Source: Lachnospiraceae bacterium
Lineage (GTDB): Bacteria > Bacillota > Clostridia > Lachnospirales > Lachnospiraceae
Direction of reading: 5' to 3'
DNA: 64,000 nt
NCBI GenBank assembly: GCA_017476665.1
Contig: JAFUZJ010000041.1
Span: forward strand, 1-64,000
The notes below the pieces were generated by a model. That model ran no database searches. It was not told the origin of the DNA and saw only the letters and a program-made list of their open reading frames with translations. Below, in pieces: positions 32,320 through 41,400 of this stretch (its first letter is position 1; each line of letters starts with the position of its first letter). The translations under genes and the position numbers were made by a program.

Positions 32320-33760
32320 GCTCAAACTCTCCTCTGATGTCCTCTCCGGGCGGCTCCAGCGGATACTGTCCGGTGAAGCACCCCTTGCAGATTCCCAGCC
32401 CGTTCACAATCTCCTCCAACCGCTCAATGCGCAGGTATCCCAGGCTGTCCGCACCGATGACCTGCCGGATCTCCTCCACGCTGCGATTGCAGGCGATCAA
32501 TTGGTCTCTCGCCGGCACATCGGTCCCAAAATAGCAGGGCCATAAGAACGGCGGAGAACTCACACGCATATGCACTTCCTTCGCACCGGCCTCCCGGAGC
32601 AGATGCACGATCCTGTCCGAAGTGGTTCCGCGCACAATACTGTCATCGATCATGATGACCCGTTTCCCCGCCACCGCCTCTCTAATCGGATTCAGCTTCA
32701 CCTGCACGCTGCTCTCTCTGTTTTTCTGCTTCGGCTTGATAAAGGTGCGCCCCACATACGCATTTTTCATAAAAGCGATCCCATAGGGAATCCCGGACTG
32801 CATGGAATATCCCATGGCAGCACAGTTGCCCGACTCCGGTACCCCCACCACGATATCCGCCTCCACCGGTGAATCCATCGCCAGATACTTTCCCGCCATG
32901 ATGCGCGAGTGATAGACGCTGGTCCCCTCCAAAATGCTGTCCGGTCTGGCAAAATAGATATATTCAAACACGCATCTGGCATGCTTCTCTTTCGGCAGGG
33001 CATGACTCAGGTCAGATTCAATCCCTTTTTCCGGCGAGATCGTCACGATCTCCCCCGGCAGCACATCCCGGATAAATTCCGCCCCCACCGTATCCAGCGC
33101 ACAGCTCTCGCTGGCCAACAGATAGGTGTTGTCCCGCTTTCCGATGCACAGTGGTCTGAAGCCGTAGGGATCTCTCGCCCCGATCAGCTTTCTCGGGGAC
33201 ATGATGACCAGTGAGTATGCCCCCTTGATCTTTCCCATGGCACGTCCCACAGCCTCCTCCACCGACTTGGAATTCAACCGCTCTCTGGCAATAAAATACG
33301 CGATCAGCTCAGAGTCAATGGTGGTCTGGAAAATCGCACCGGTATAGGCCAGTTCCTCCCGCAGTTCGGGCGCATTGATCAGATTCCCGTTGTGCGCCAG
33401 TCCCAATGTGCCTTTCACATAATTGAGCACCAGCGGCTGGGCGTTTTCCCTGGTGGAGCTCCCCGCAGTTGAATACCGCACATGCCCTACGCCGATATCG
33501 CCTTTCAGCTTCTCCAGATGTTCCAGCGTAAATGCCTCATTCACCAGTCCCATATCCTTGGAAGAAAGCACTTTTCCCTTGGGTCCCCGTGTGTCGCTCA
33601 CTGCGATTCCGCAGCTCTCCTGCCCCCTGTGCTGCAGTGCCAGCAGCCCATAATAGATCGTATGGGAAACATCTCTGCCGTCAAAGTCATACGCTCCGAA
33701 GACACCGCACTCCTCCCCCGGCTTATCCTCCGTATAATCCATGATCTCACCCGCCATCAT
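32315..33760 (-). CDS. purF: Amidophosphoribosyltransferase (glutamine PRPP amidotransferase)
   Basis: 481 residues. After a 17-residue leader comes the catalytic cysteine in GEECGVFGAYDF, so the precursor must be cleaved before Cys18, as in Bacillus-type PurF. Glutaminase residues are seen in GHVRYSTAG and LAHNGNLINA. The PRPP loop is VIMIDDSIVRGTTSDRIV (about residue 365). Four cysteines fit the 4Fe-4S ligands (ARCVFE, WPCYFG, CKGC). It makes phosphoribosylamine, the committed purine step. Ribosome site GAGGAG. Compare the paralogue at 28525-29931, which keeps the Fe-S ligands but loses the glutaminase site. Confidence 0.97.
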   Translation of the reverse strand: MMAGEIMDYTEDKPGEECGVFGAYDFDGRDVSHTIYYGLLALQHRGQESCGIAVSDTRGPKGKVLSSKDMGLVNEAFTLEHLEKLKGDIGVGHVRYSTAGSSTRENAQPLVLNYVKGTLGLAHNGNLINAPELREELAYTGAIFQTTIDSELIAYFIARERLNSKSVEEAVGRAMGKIKGAYSLVIMSPRKLIGARDPYGFRPLCIGKRDNTYLLASESCALDTVGAEFIRDVLPGEIVTISPEKGIESDLSHALPKEKHARCVFEYIYFARPDSILEGTSVYHSRIMAGKYLAMDSPVEADIVVGVPESGNCAAMGYSMQSGIPYGIAFMKNAYVGRTFIKPKQKNRESSVQVKLNPIREAVAGKRVIMIDDSIVRGTTSDRIVHLLREAGAKEVHMRVSSPPFLWPCYFGTDVPARDQLIACNRSVEEIRQVIGADSLGYLRIERLEEIVNGLGICKGCFTGQYPLEPPGEDIRGEFEL

Positions 33761-33796
33761 TCTTTCTCCTCACATTCTTTTTAGTAGGCAATTGCG

Positions 33797-33975
33797 AGCC
33801 CGTTTTTGCCAGTTTCGAGTCCAGCACATTGTATACTTCATAAGCAGGGCGTTTGAGGACGTTGGTACTTAGATGCGGTACTTTCGCATCTTAGTACCAC
33901 TACGTCCGAAATCGAGCGTAAGCGTCCCTGCGTTAAAGTATACAATGTGCCGGGCGACACTTGCAAAAAAAGGGC
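33797..33975. repeat. Large imperfect inverted repeat (MITE- or REP-like)
   Basis: Between purF and purC lies a palindrome of about 175 bp. The outer arms start GCCCGTTTTTGCCAG (near 33798) and are mirrored at about 33960-33975. GCACATTGTATACTT (33824-33838) mirrors AAGTATACAATGTGC (33936-33950). The inner stem GGACGTTGGTACTTAGATGC is mirrored by GCATCTTAGTACCACTACGTCC around a short loop near 33882. No coding capacity. It resembles non-autonomous palindromic elements. The outer end overlaps the purC terminator. Confidence 0.7.
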
Positions 33976-33998
33976 AGACTGCTCTCACAGTCGGCCCC
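33964..33998 (-). terminator. Rho-independent terminator of purC
   Basis: On the minus strand GGGGCCGACTG and CAGTCTGCCC form a stem with a 6-base loop, followed by TTTTTTT. About 35 bp past the purC stop. Confidence 0.85.
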
Positions 33999-34033
33999 TT
34001 TGCCTTGTTCCCGCTCTATATTTTCAGATCTGC

Positions 34034-34915
34034 TTATGCTTCCAGCTTCTTCCCTGTCAGCAATTCATATGCCTGCAGATACTTATCAATGGTCTTGTCC
34101 ACGATCTCCTGCGGCAATGTCCAGTTGTGTCCCTCATTCGCCTTCAGCCAGTCTCTTGCAAACTGCTTGTCAAAGGAAGGCTGTCCGTGTCCCGGCTCAT
34201 ACCCGTCAGCAGGCCAGAAACGGGAGCTGTCCGGTGTCAGCATCTCATCACCGAGCACCATATTGCCATCCTCATCCAGACCAAACTCAAACTTGGTATC
34301 CGCAATGATAATTCCCTTGGTCAGCGCGTAATCCGCACACTTCTTGTAAAGCGCAATGGTGTAATCACGCAGCTTCGCCGCATATTCCTCGCCTTTTCCG
34401 GGGAAATATTTCTCCAGATGGGCAATGCTCTGCTCATAGGAAATATTCTCATCATGATCTCCGATCTCGGCCTTGGTAGAAGGCGTATAGATCGGCTCAG
34501 GAAGCTTATCGGACTCCTTCAATCCCTCAGGCAGCTTGATCCCACACACGGTGCCGTCCTTCTGATAACTCGCCCAGCCGCTTCCGGTGATATATCCCCG
34601 CACGATGCACTCGATGGGCAGCATGTTCAGTTTACGGCACATCATGCTGTTTCCGTCAAACTTCGGCTGTCTGAAATATTCCGGCATATCGTTTACATCC
34701 ACGGAGATCATATGATTGGGAAGGATATCCTTGGTCATATCAAACCAGAACTTGGAAATCTGGGTCAATACAGTCCCCTTCTTTGTCACGGTATTATGCA
34801 GGATCACATCAAAACAGCTGATGCGGTCTGTCGCGACCATGATCAGGCTGTCACCGTTATCATAGATCTCCCGTACTTTTCCCTCTTTGATGGGTTTCAA
34901 TTCCTGTGTGCTCAT
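34034..34915 (-). CDS. purC: SAICAR synthetase (phosphoribosylaminoimidazole-succinocarboxamide synthase)
   Basis: 293 residues of the longer, yeast-like PurC type. Motifs are KEGKVREIYDNGDSLIMVAT, DRISCFDVILHN, ECIVRGYITGSGWASYQKDG and GIIIADTKFEFGLDEDGNMV. It condenses CAIR with aspartate using ATP to form SAICAR, the substrate of PurB. It has its own terminator. About 140 bp upstream separate it from the preceding gene and contain an inverted repeat at 35018-35059. Ribosome site GAGAGGT. Confidence 0.97.
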   Translation of the reverse strand: MSTQELKPIKEGKVREIYDNGDSLIMVATDRISCFDVILHNTVTKKGTVLTQISKFWFDMTKDILPNHMISVDVNDMPEYFRQPKFDGNSMMCRKLNMLPIECIVRGYITGSGWASYQKDGTVCGIKLPEGLKESDKLPEPIYTPSTKAEIGDHDENISYEQSIAHLEKYFPGKGEEYAAKLRDYTIALYKKCADYALTKGIIIADTKFEFGLDEDGNMVLGDEMLTPDSSRFWPADGYEPGHGQPSFDKQFARDWLKANEGHNWTLPQEIVDKTIDKYLQAYELLTGKKLEA

Positions 34916-35017
34916 TCTTGTACCTCTCGTTATTGATTCAGATTTTTTTCCGGATCTGTCTGTTGACTCTAACTAATAGATAACCACATTTCCGCTCAAA
35001 ACTCAATACCCAATTCT

Positions 35018-35059
35018 GATATTTGCATGAGATTTACATGAAATTCTCATACAAATATC
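35018..35059. repeat. Inverted repeat upstream of purC
   Basis: GATATTTGCATGAGA (35018-35032) and TCTCATACAAATATC (35045-35059) are 15-bp arms with one mismatch and a 12-base loop. There is no T-run, so it is unlike a standard terminator. It overlaps the stop codon of the 35059-36237 gene. It could be an operator or an RNA-stabilising stem. Confidence 0.6.
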
Positions 35060-36237
35060 TATGGAGTGCCTTGGTCATATCGGTCCGCCATCTCCATGAT
35101 CTCAGACCGGTACTGCGGGTACTCCTGGGCCACCCGCACGACCTCCTCCCTGGCATTCTGCGCCAGCTTATGATTGTAATCCAGCTGCTGCCTGAGCGCC
35201 TGTCTGCGCAGGATCAGTTCATGGCGGATCTCCACCATCTCTCTGGGGTCCAGAATGGCCTGAACCTGATTCACCCACCGCCCCGGATCACTGACCCGAT
35301 ATCTGGACAGCTGTCTGATCAATTCATTCTGGTAAAAATCCGTCTTTGCCTCGGCCTCCGCATATTCCTTGCGCTGTTCCTTTTCGTTCTGATAATCGGC
35401 CCAGCGTTTTTCCAGTTCCTCTGCGTCTTTCGTCCCATACTTGATGCGGAGATACTCCAGCAGATTCGTATTGTTCACATACCGTATCTTTACTTTATTC
35501 TGCAGCTGGATCAATTTCCCGATAGTCTTTTGCAGAGACAGAAACTCATGATCCGCATCAATATACTTTACACACACCACCGTGATGGCAATCGCCCCTG
35601 TGAGCACTGTGATAAAGTACCCCACATACGTCTTCATGCCGAATCCGAACTGCAGGACTGCCAGCATAAGCAGGCAGGCTGCCAGTGCCGCCACAAAGAT
35701 AACCGCCATTCCCCGCAGATTCGTCTGCATCGTCACCAATACTTTTTTGCGATACGTATAAGCATTCCGCTCTCTGTCCAGGCGCTTCAGATCCGCTTTC
35801 ACTAATTTATGATAATGCTCCGCCTCTTTCAGCTTCGCAATTCCTTCCTGCACTTCATTTTCCTGCTTCCGCATGCGATAATAATCGCTGTCTTTCATGC
35901 GGTCCGATTTATCCAGATACTTGCGCTTCTCCCGCTCCAGCTCATCAAGCGCTCGCGCAACTTTGTCCAATTCCTGTTTCCTGGGCTGCGGAAGGGCTTC
36001 TATTTCCTCCATATCGCTCAGATAGGCCGTCACCAGCGCATATTCACTGTTTAACTGGTTAACCTCTCTGGACGCTTCCGCAATCTGTTCCATACAGTTT
36101 GTAATATATCTGCTGCGCTGTTCCTCATCATGGAAGTCGACCCCGTTATGGTCTAAAACGATCTCTTCCCATTCTGCCTCCTCTGCAGCGACGGATTTTT
36201 TTCGTCTAAATCTGAAAAATCTGTTCCAAAAACCCAT
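35059..36237 (-). CDS. Coiled-coil membrane protein of the DUF5717/DUF5716 neighbourhood
   Basis: 392 residues, family not recognised. The N-terminus is very basic (FWNRFFRFRRKKS). About residues 60-170 are a strong coiled coil (KQELDKVARALDELEREKRK, ENEVQEGIAKLKEAEHYHKL). Two membrane helices follow at about 178-200 and 205-222, then a second coiled coil of about 150 residues. The topology suggests two long cytoplasmic coils tethered to the membrane. It is the fourth gene of a compact minus-strand set with the DUF5717-like, DUF5716-like and helical-repeat proteins (gaps 11-47 bp), so it probably anchors that complex to the membrane. Confidence 0.72.
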   Translation of the reverse strand: MGFWNRFFRFRRKKSVAAEEAEWEEIVLDHNGVDFHDEEQRSRYITNCMEQIAEASREVNQLNSEYALVTAYLSDMEEIEALPQPRKQELDKVARALDELEREKRKYLDKSDRMKDSDYYRMRKQENEVQEGIAKLKEAEHYHKLVKADLKRLDRERNAYTYRKKVLVTMQTNLRGMAVIFVAALAACLLMLAVLQFGFGMKTYVGYFITVLTGAIAITVVCVKYIDADHEFLSLQKTIGKLIQLQNKVKIRYVNNTNLLEYLRIKYGTKDAEELEKRWADYQNEKEQRKEYAEAEAKTDFYQNELIRQLSRYRVSDPGRWVNQVQAILDPREMVEIRHELILRRQALRQQLDYNHKLAQNAREEVVRVAQEYPQYRSEIMEMADRYDQGTP

Positions 36238-36248
36238 TGGCTACTCCT

Positions 36249-37103
36249 CTATTCTCCCACGCTGGTGCGATATCGTTTCTTGAGAGTTTGGATCAATTCT
36301 GCATTTTTCTCAAGATACTGCTGCCGCTCTCCGTTTCTGCGATGCTCTCTGACCGCAAGAAGCTCCTGAAATTCCGGCTGCAGCTTCCAATCCTCCAGGA
36401 GTCTGTCCATCTTTCGCTCCAGCTCCAGAGTGTACTCATATCCGATAGCATGCTCCGCAGCAAACGAGATATAAGCATTCTCATCCAGTTCCAGTCGTTT
36501 TGCCGCCAGAAACGCCTTGTGATGGGAAATGTCGCCGTCCGCCTCATAAGCCGCCTTAAAATTCTGTGCCGCGGCGTCGTAGAGCATCATCCCTACCTGT
36601 GCGACCCCCTTGTTGTGAAGGATCGCCCCTTTTACCTTCGCTGCCGGAAGCTCCCCGCCTGCAAGTTCGTCCTCTTTCCACACAGCCAGCAATCCATCAT
36701 ATCCGCGCACCGCTGCCTCATATTTTTTCTGACGCACCAGATAATCGATCTGGCCTTTTCTGCGCTCAATGTTGGTCAGCCCGGCGCCCTGACGGAGGAT
36801 CTTCTCTACTTCCGCGATCTCTTCTGTGGTGTAGAAACCCGTATATTCCTGGATCATGGTCACAAAAGTACTGAGTGCCCCCTGCTTATGGACCAGCCGG
36901 TTCAATTCCCCCGCCAATCCCTTCAGACCGCACTCCTTTCCGATCCATTCCACCAGTTCATCCCGCATGATGGACATATCCAGCAAAAAGGCATTCTCTT
37001 TCATGCAAAAACATAATTCTTCGATGGAATACACCGGGATATCCAGCCCCGCAATATAATATGGAGTTGTCGAATAATTTCCCACGCACAAACTGACACG
37101 CAT
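36249..37103 (-). CDS. Helical-repeat protein of the DUF5717/DUF5716 neighbourhood
   Basis: About 284 residues. I take the ATG at 37103 (MRVSLCVGNYSTTPYYIAGL), as GGGGAG lies 7 bases before it. The N-terminal 60 residues are compact and contain IPVYSIEELCFCMKENAFLL. The remainder is helical with tetratricopeptide-like pairs (YLVRQKKYEAAVRGYDGLLA, HNKGVAQVGMMLYDAAAQNF, HHKAFLAAKRLELDENAYIS). No membrane segment or signal peptide. It probably acts as an adaptor between the Hsp70-like protein encoded upstream and the coiled-coil membrane protein downstream (11 bp gap). Function inferred only from context. Confidence 0.7.
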   Translation of the reverse strand: MRVSLCVGNYSTTPYYIAGLDIPVYSIEELCFCMKENAFLLDMSIMRDELVEWIGKECGLKGLAGELNRLVHKQGALSTFVTMIQEYTGFYTTEEIAEVEKILRQGAGLTNIERRKGQIDYLVRQKKYEAAVRGYDGLLAVWKEDELAGGELPAAKVKGAILHNKGVAQVGMMLYDAAAQNFKAAYEADGDISHHKAFLAAKRLELDENAYISFAAEHAIGYEYTLELERKMDRLLEDWKLQPEFQELLAVREHRRNGERQQYLEKNAELIQTLKKRYRTSVGE

Positions 37104-37150
37104 TTCCATTCTCCCCAAAACCGATAAGGTTATTCCTATCTTCTCCCGCC

Positions 37151-38425
37151 CTACAGCGCGATCTCCTTATGCCAGATCTGTCCTGTGGCGGCACGGAAAC
37201 TGCCGAATCCAAGATCTTCGATCTCCACCACAAGATTCTTTTCTCCCGTCAGAAACAGATGCGCCCGCATTCTGCTCATGCCCGGCAGCATATCTTCCAA
37301 CGTGATGGGAACCTTTGTATTTTCTTTTCCCGTCAGAGAAATGATCTCCAGCTCCAACTCATTCCCACCTCGCATGTAAAATTCCACCGTATGCTCTGCT
37401 TCATACCAGTTGACTCCGGCGTCCAGAAGCGCATAATATGTTTCCTGTCCCTGCTGCAATACATGCATCCCGATATTGGATTTCAGCTTTTCCTCTCCTA
37501 GAAAAACATGGGCTTTTCCGATCTCGCTGGGCTGAAATCTCTCCGTCACGGCATAGCAGGCGCCCTTACTGTACAGATTGTTTCCCTGAAAAACGCGCCT
37601 GCCCATACACAGATTTTTCAGAGATTCCTTCATCCACTCATTCGAGTAATGTTCTCCGATCAGATAAACCGAAGTGACCGGCGTCCGCTTGCACACCTGG
37701 GTCGCAATATCCGTGAATTCCTGATCCAGACGCTCCATCTTCTCCCGGCGCAGTTCTTCCTCCTCCGGCATCGGCTCATACGGCGGCATATTGTATTCCC
37801 AGTTTTCCACATAGGCCACCACAGGAGTGGTGTGTCTGTTCAGCCCCATGCAGTAGGTGTGCACCTTGGTCCCGCGATACTCCAACAACAGCACCTGCGC
37901 CTTCCAGAGTTCTTCCGGCTGTTTGATCATGTAGTGGTAAAAACTTTCCGCATGACTCTGATAAAAAATCTTATCCGTGCGAAACTGCAGGCTCTCCACC
38001 ACCTGATCCAGCACCGCCACCATACGGCTGTCCAATCTCTCACAGGTGATGGTCATGGCATAAATCTTGTCGGGGGACGCCACCTGCGAAAGCAAGCCCA
38101 GACTTCTTTTCACGTACAATGCCAGCAGCGAAACCGGATCAAACGCATTGCCGTCGATCTGAACCGGTTCTCCGTTCACTGCAAGTTGTAAAATATCTTC
38201 GACTAAGATCCTGTCATCATCCTGTGCCGCAAGCAATGCTTCTTTCCCGTAGGACCACTGGTTTGCCCCTATCCGTTTGCAGAGCACCGTGGGAATATTA
38301 TACCGGCCTTCTCCGGCCACTGTGGACAGCGTTTCCACATCCTCACCCACAGTATAACTGATCTGGGAATATTCCTCCCCCAGATCAAATCCCACCATCA
38401 ATTTTCCATGATGCAAAAGTCCCAC
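37151..38425 (-). CDS. Hsp70/actin-fold protein, DUF5716-like
   Basis: 424 residues starting at a GTG after GAGGTGAG. The first motif VGFDLGEEYSQISYTV resembles the phosphate-1 loop of Hsp70/actin ATPases. The second phosphate loop appears only as VLLLEYRGTKVHTY, lacking the usual DxGGG, and the adenosine region as SVYLIGEHYSNEWMKESL. ATP hydrolysis may therefore be weak or absent. A C-terminal extension (about 340-424) is mostly beta strands. From memory this corresponds to the DUF5716 family, which travels with DUF5717 proteins in Lachnospiraceae. It lies 44 bp after the DUF5717-like gene. Confidence 0.75.
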   Translation of the reverse strand: MGLLHHGKLMVGFDLGEEYSQISYTVGEDVETLSTVAGEGRYNIPTVLCKRIGANQWSYGKEALLAAQDDDRILVEDILQLAVNGEPVQIDGNAFDPVSLLALYVKRSLGLLSQVASPDKIYAMTITCERLDSRMVAVLDQVVESLQFRTDKIFYQSHAESFYHYMIKQPEELWKAQVLLLEYRGTKVHTYCMGLNRHTTPVVAYVENWEYNMPPYEPMPEEEELRREKMERLDQEFTDIATQVCKRTPVTSVYLIGEHYSNEWMKESLKNLCMGRRVFQGNNLYSKGACYAVTERFQPSEIGKAHVFLGEEKLKSNIGMHVLQQGQETYYALLDAGVNWYEAEHTVEFYMRGGNELELEIISLTGKENTKVPITLEDMLPGMSRMRAHLFLTGEKNLVVEIEDLGFGSFRAATGQIWHKEIAL

Positions 38426-38469
38426 GATCTCACCTCATTTCCAGTCATTTTCCGGCAATCGCACCTGTC

Positions 38470-41400
38470 TCACTGCAGCGCAAAAAGATTTTCTCCCAGG
38501 TACTCTCTGCGATAATACTGATCCAGCATCCCGTCCAGCGTATCATAATCCTCCAGGACAGAGCTGATCAGGATATCATTGATCATCTCATATCGCCAAT
38601 CCGAATTTTTTCCGTAAATATCACTTTTCTGCAGGTCTCCGCTCTCCGTCAGCTGTTCTTCCCCGTTCTGCTCCTCGGTAATATAATACTGCAGACTCTC
38701 CCCGAAAAACAAAATAAACTCTTTAAAGCAGACTCCGCCGTATACCTCCCGCATGGGCTCCGTTCTGTATTCAGAATCTTCGCAGCCCTCCTGCAGGATA
38801 ATGTAATGGATCATCACCTTGGCGTCCGGATGTCCATGGTATTCCACAATGGTCTTATCCATCATCTCCATGAGCAGCGGTTCCCGGATCATGCCCCGCC
38901 CCAGATAATTCCGGAAGAAATTCAGATGGATCTTCTCCGAGAGCATCTCATGGAGCAGATCTTCTATCAGTTCTTCTGTCTCCGTGATCAGTTCTTCTCC
39001 GTTTTCCGCATAAAACTTTAACAGCGCCAGCTTACAAACCCGGGCAATCTCCCGGTTCAAAGCGAGCTTGCTGATGTCACGAAAAATCCGTTCATCCGTC
39101 AGACGTTCCTTGACAAAATAGTCATAGGCACATCTTGTCAAAAATGCTTCTTCCAGCCGCTCATCCGGTCCCTCGGACACATAATAGGAAAAAATCTCTG
39201 TCCGCTCCCCGACAAACGCACCGGTAAACAACATCTGCAGGATCAGCCGCTCACTGACTCTGTATGCATCCAATTCGTAAGACCGCACTGCCTTCCAGAT
39301 ATCCCTCAGTTCCCTGGTGGGACAGCTGGCATACCGTTCCAGATACTGCGCTATCCGGCTGTTGTATTTCCCGTTCTGAAACGTATAGAGTGCAGCTTCC
39401 GTCAGCTTCTCCTGCTCTCCGTCGCTGCTCTCGATCTGATGATCCAGCAGGCCGACCAATGACTTTGCCTCCAGAAAATACGGTCCGTACTCCTTCACCC
39501 AGTTCCAAGCCTCATCCCACTTATCCCGAAGGACCATATAACGTACGATCTCCGCTCTTTCGTGCAGCGAGAACATCTCCATCGGGAAAGTCTCCAATGC
39601 ATCATCCAGGGCTTTCATATTATCCGCGTCATAATAATGTCTGAGCAGCTTGAGATACAATGCCCTGCGCACGCCTGTTTCCACCTGCGGGCTGGAAGCC
39701 AGACGCAGCATCCGGTCCGCCGTCTCCGCGGTGACTGCTTCTCTGTCCCTCTCCTGCTCCATCAGATAAAGATCCAGATTCAGATTGTCCTGAACCAATG
39801 TAGCGATCAGTTTCTGGAATTTTCCCGGTATCATCAGTTTTTCCAGTGTATAATCCACCGATTTTGCAAACCGGTTTCCATATGCATCCTCAAACAGGAT
39901 CGTGGAATCCCCTCCGTAGACGGGCACCCAGTTTCCGCCGTTCTGCAACGGAAAAGCTTCTCCGTTCCGCATGCCCTTCTGATACACGATGACTCTCGTC
40001 AATCGGGAATCCGATACGGCAATGCGATGGGCAAACAAAAGCTTTGCCAGCGCTTTGGCTGTCTGCTGATCGATCATGGCCGGCGTCAAAAGCCTCTGAT
40101 ACAGATACGCGAGATATTTGTTGATCCGCTCCTTCTGGATCTGGTCTACAATAAAATGCTCCATGCGCGGTCTGTAACTGTCATACAGCTCCCCTAGCTC
40201 CAGCTTATGCTGCTCCACATACCAATACAGGAATGCGGTATGCTGCAGATCCAGGTTATTCTGATAAGAGAAATACATCAGGACGATCTTCGGGAGCTTC
40301 TGTGTCTCATCCAGATCGATGGACATCATATAGTATTCATAAAGGTTTGTGATCCTAAGCTGTGCCTTCACGCCCGCGTCATACCAGGAAAAATACTTAT
40401 ATCCCACATGGTTTCCTCTCACCAGAAGCCTGCAGATCTCCTCCAGAATACGCTCGTCCTGTCTTTTCTCATATAATTTCTGTAAAACCTTCAGCAAAAG
40501 CCCGGAATATTCCTTGCCTCTGCCCGCCAGATAAAGGATCTGCTCCACAACCTCCGGGCGCAGTGCATCTTTTCTGGCACCGTAGTACAAAATCTGTATC
40601 GTATACTCATCCAGCTTGCGTAATAATGTGGGGTTCGTATTCAGGAGATGCAGCCCCTCAATATAAAAGACCGGACTGTAACAACCGGCTTTGAACTGCC
40701 TCTCCAGGAACTCCCACTTTGTCGCAACGGACTTATTGTATTCCTCCGAAAGGTACAGCAACAGCCATGCCAGCCGCCAGTCATTCCTGTGTTTCGCATA
40801 GAGTCTCTCCACTCTCTGCGTCATCTCACTGACAAACTCCTCCCGGCGTTCGATCAGAGTGGTCAGGTACAGATAATATGCATACAACACATCATCCTCG
40901 TCCCCCTTCTCCTCCATCAGATCGATTGCGTGATCCAGGGACCACTCCGCCTCATTGTATCGCTCCTCCGAGATCAGGAGCTGCGCCTTGTATAATCTCG
41001 CCGCAACATCCTCATCATCCCGTGAAAGCATCTGCTCCACCAGCTCATCGGTTTTACGCATCCAGGTCTCCGAATTGATGCGCTTCATCCGGAATTCCTG
41101 ATAATATGCCATCATCTGCACGATCTCGCGCTTCTTCTGCAGTCTGACCGACCTGCCGATGGCTTCTTCCCCCATCTGCACCGTCACAGGGATCGTAATA
41201 TCCACATAGGAATTGCTCAGACGGATTCTGCCGAAATTCTTCCCCTCCCTGCAGCGCTTTGTATCAATAAATACCGGAAGCGTACAGCGGTTTCCAAGGA
41301 AGTCATCGTCCCGCAGGATCTCCTTCTCCGTAAAACAAAAATCGCCTTCACACGCCACCTGCAGCATGGTATACCCCCAGCCGTTCCGCGTGATATCCAG

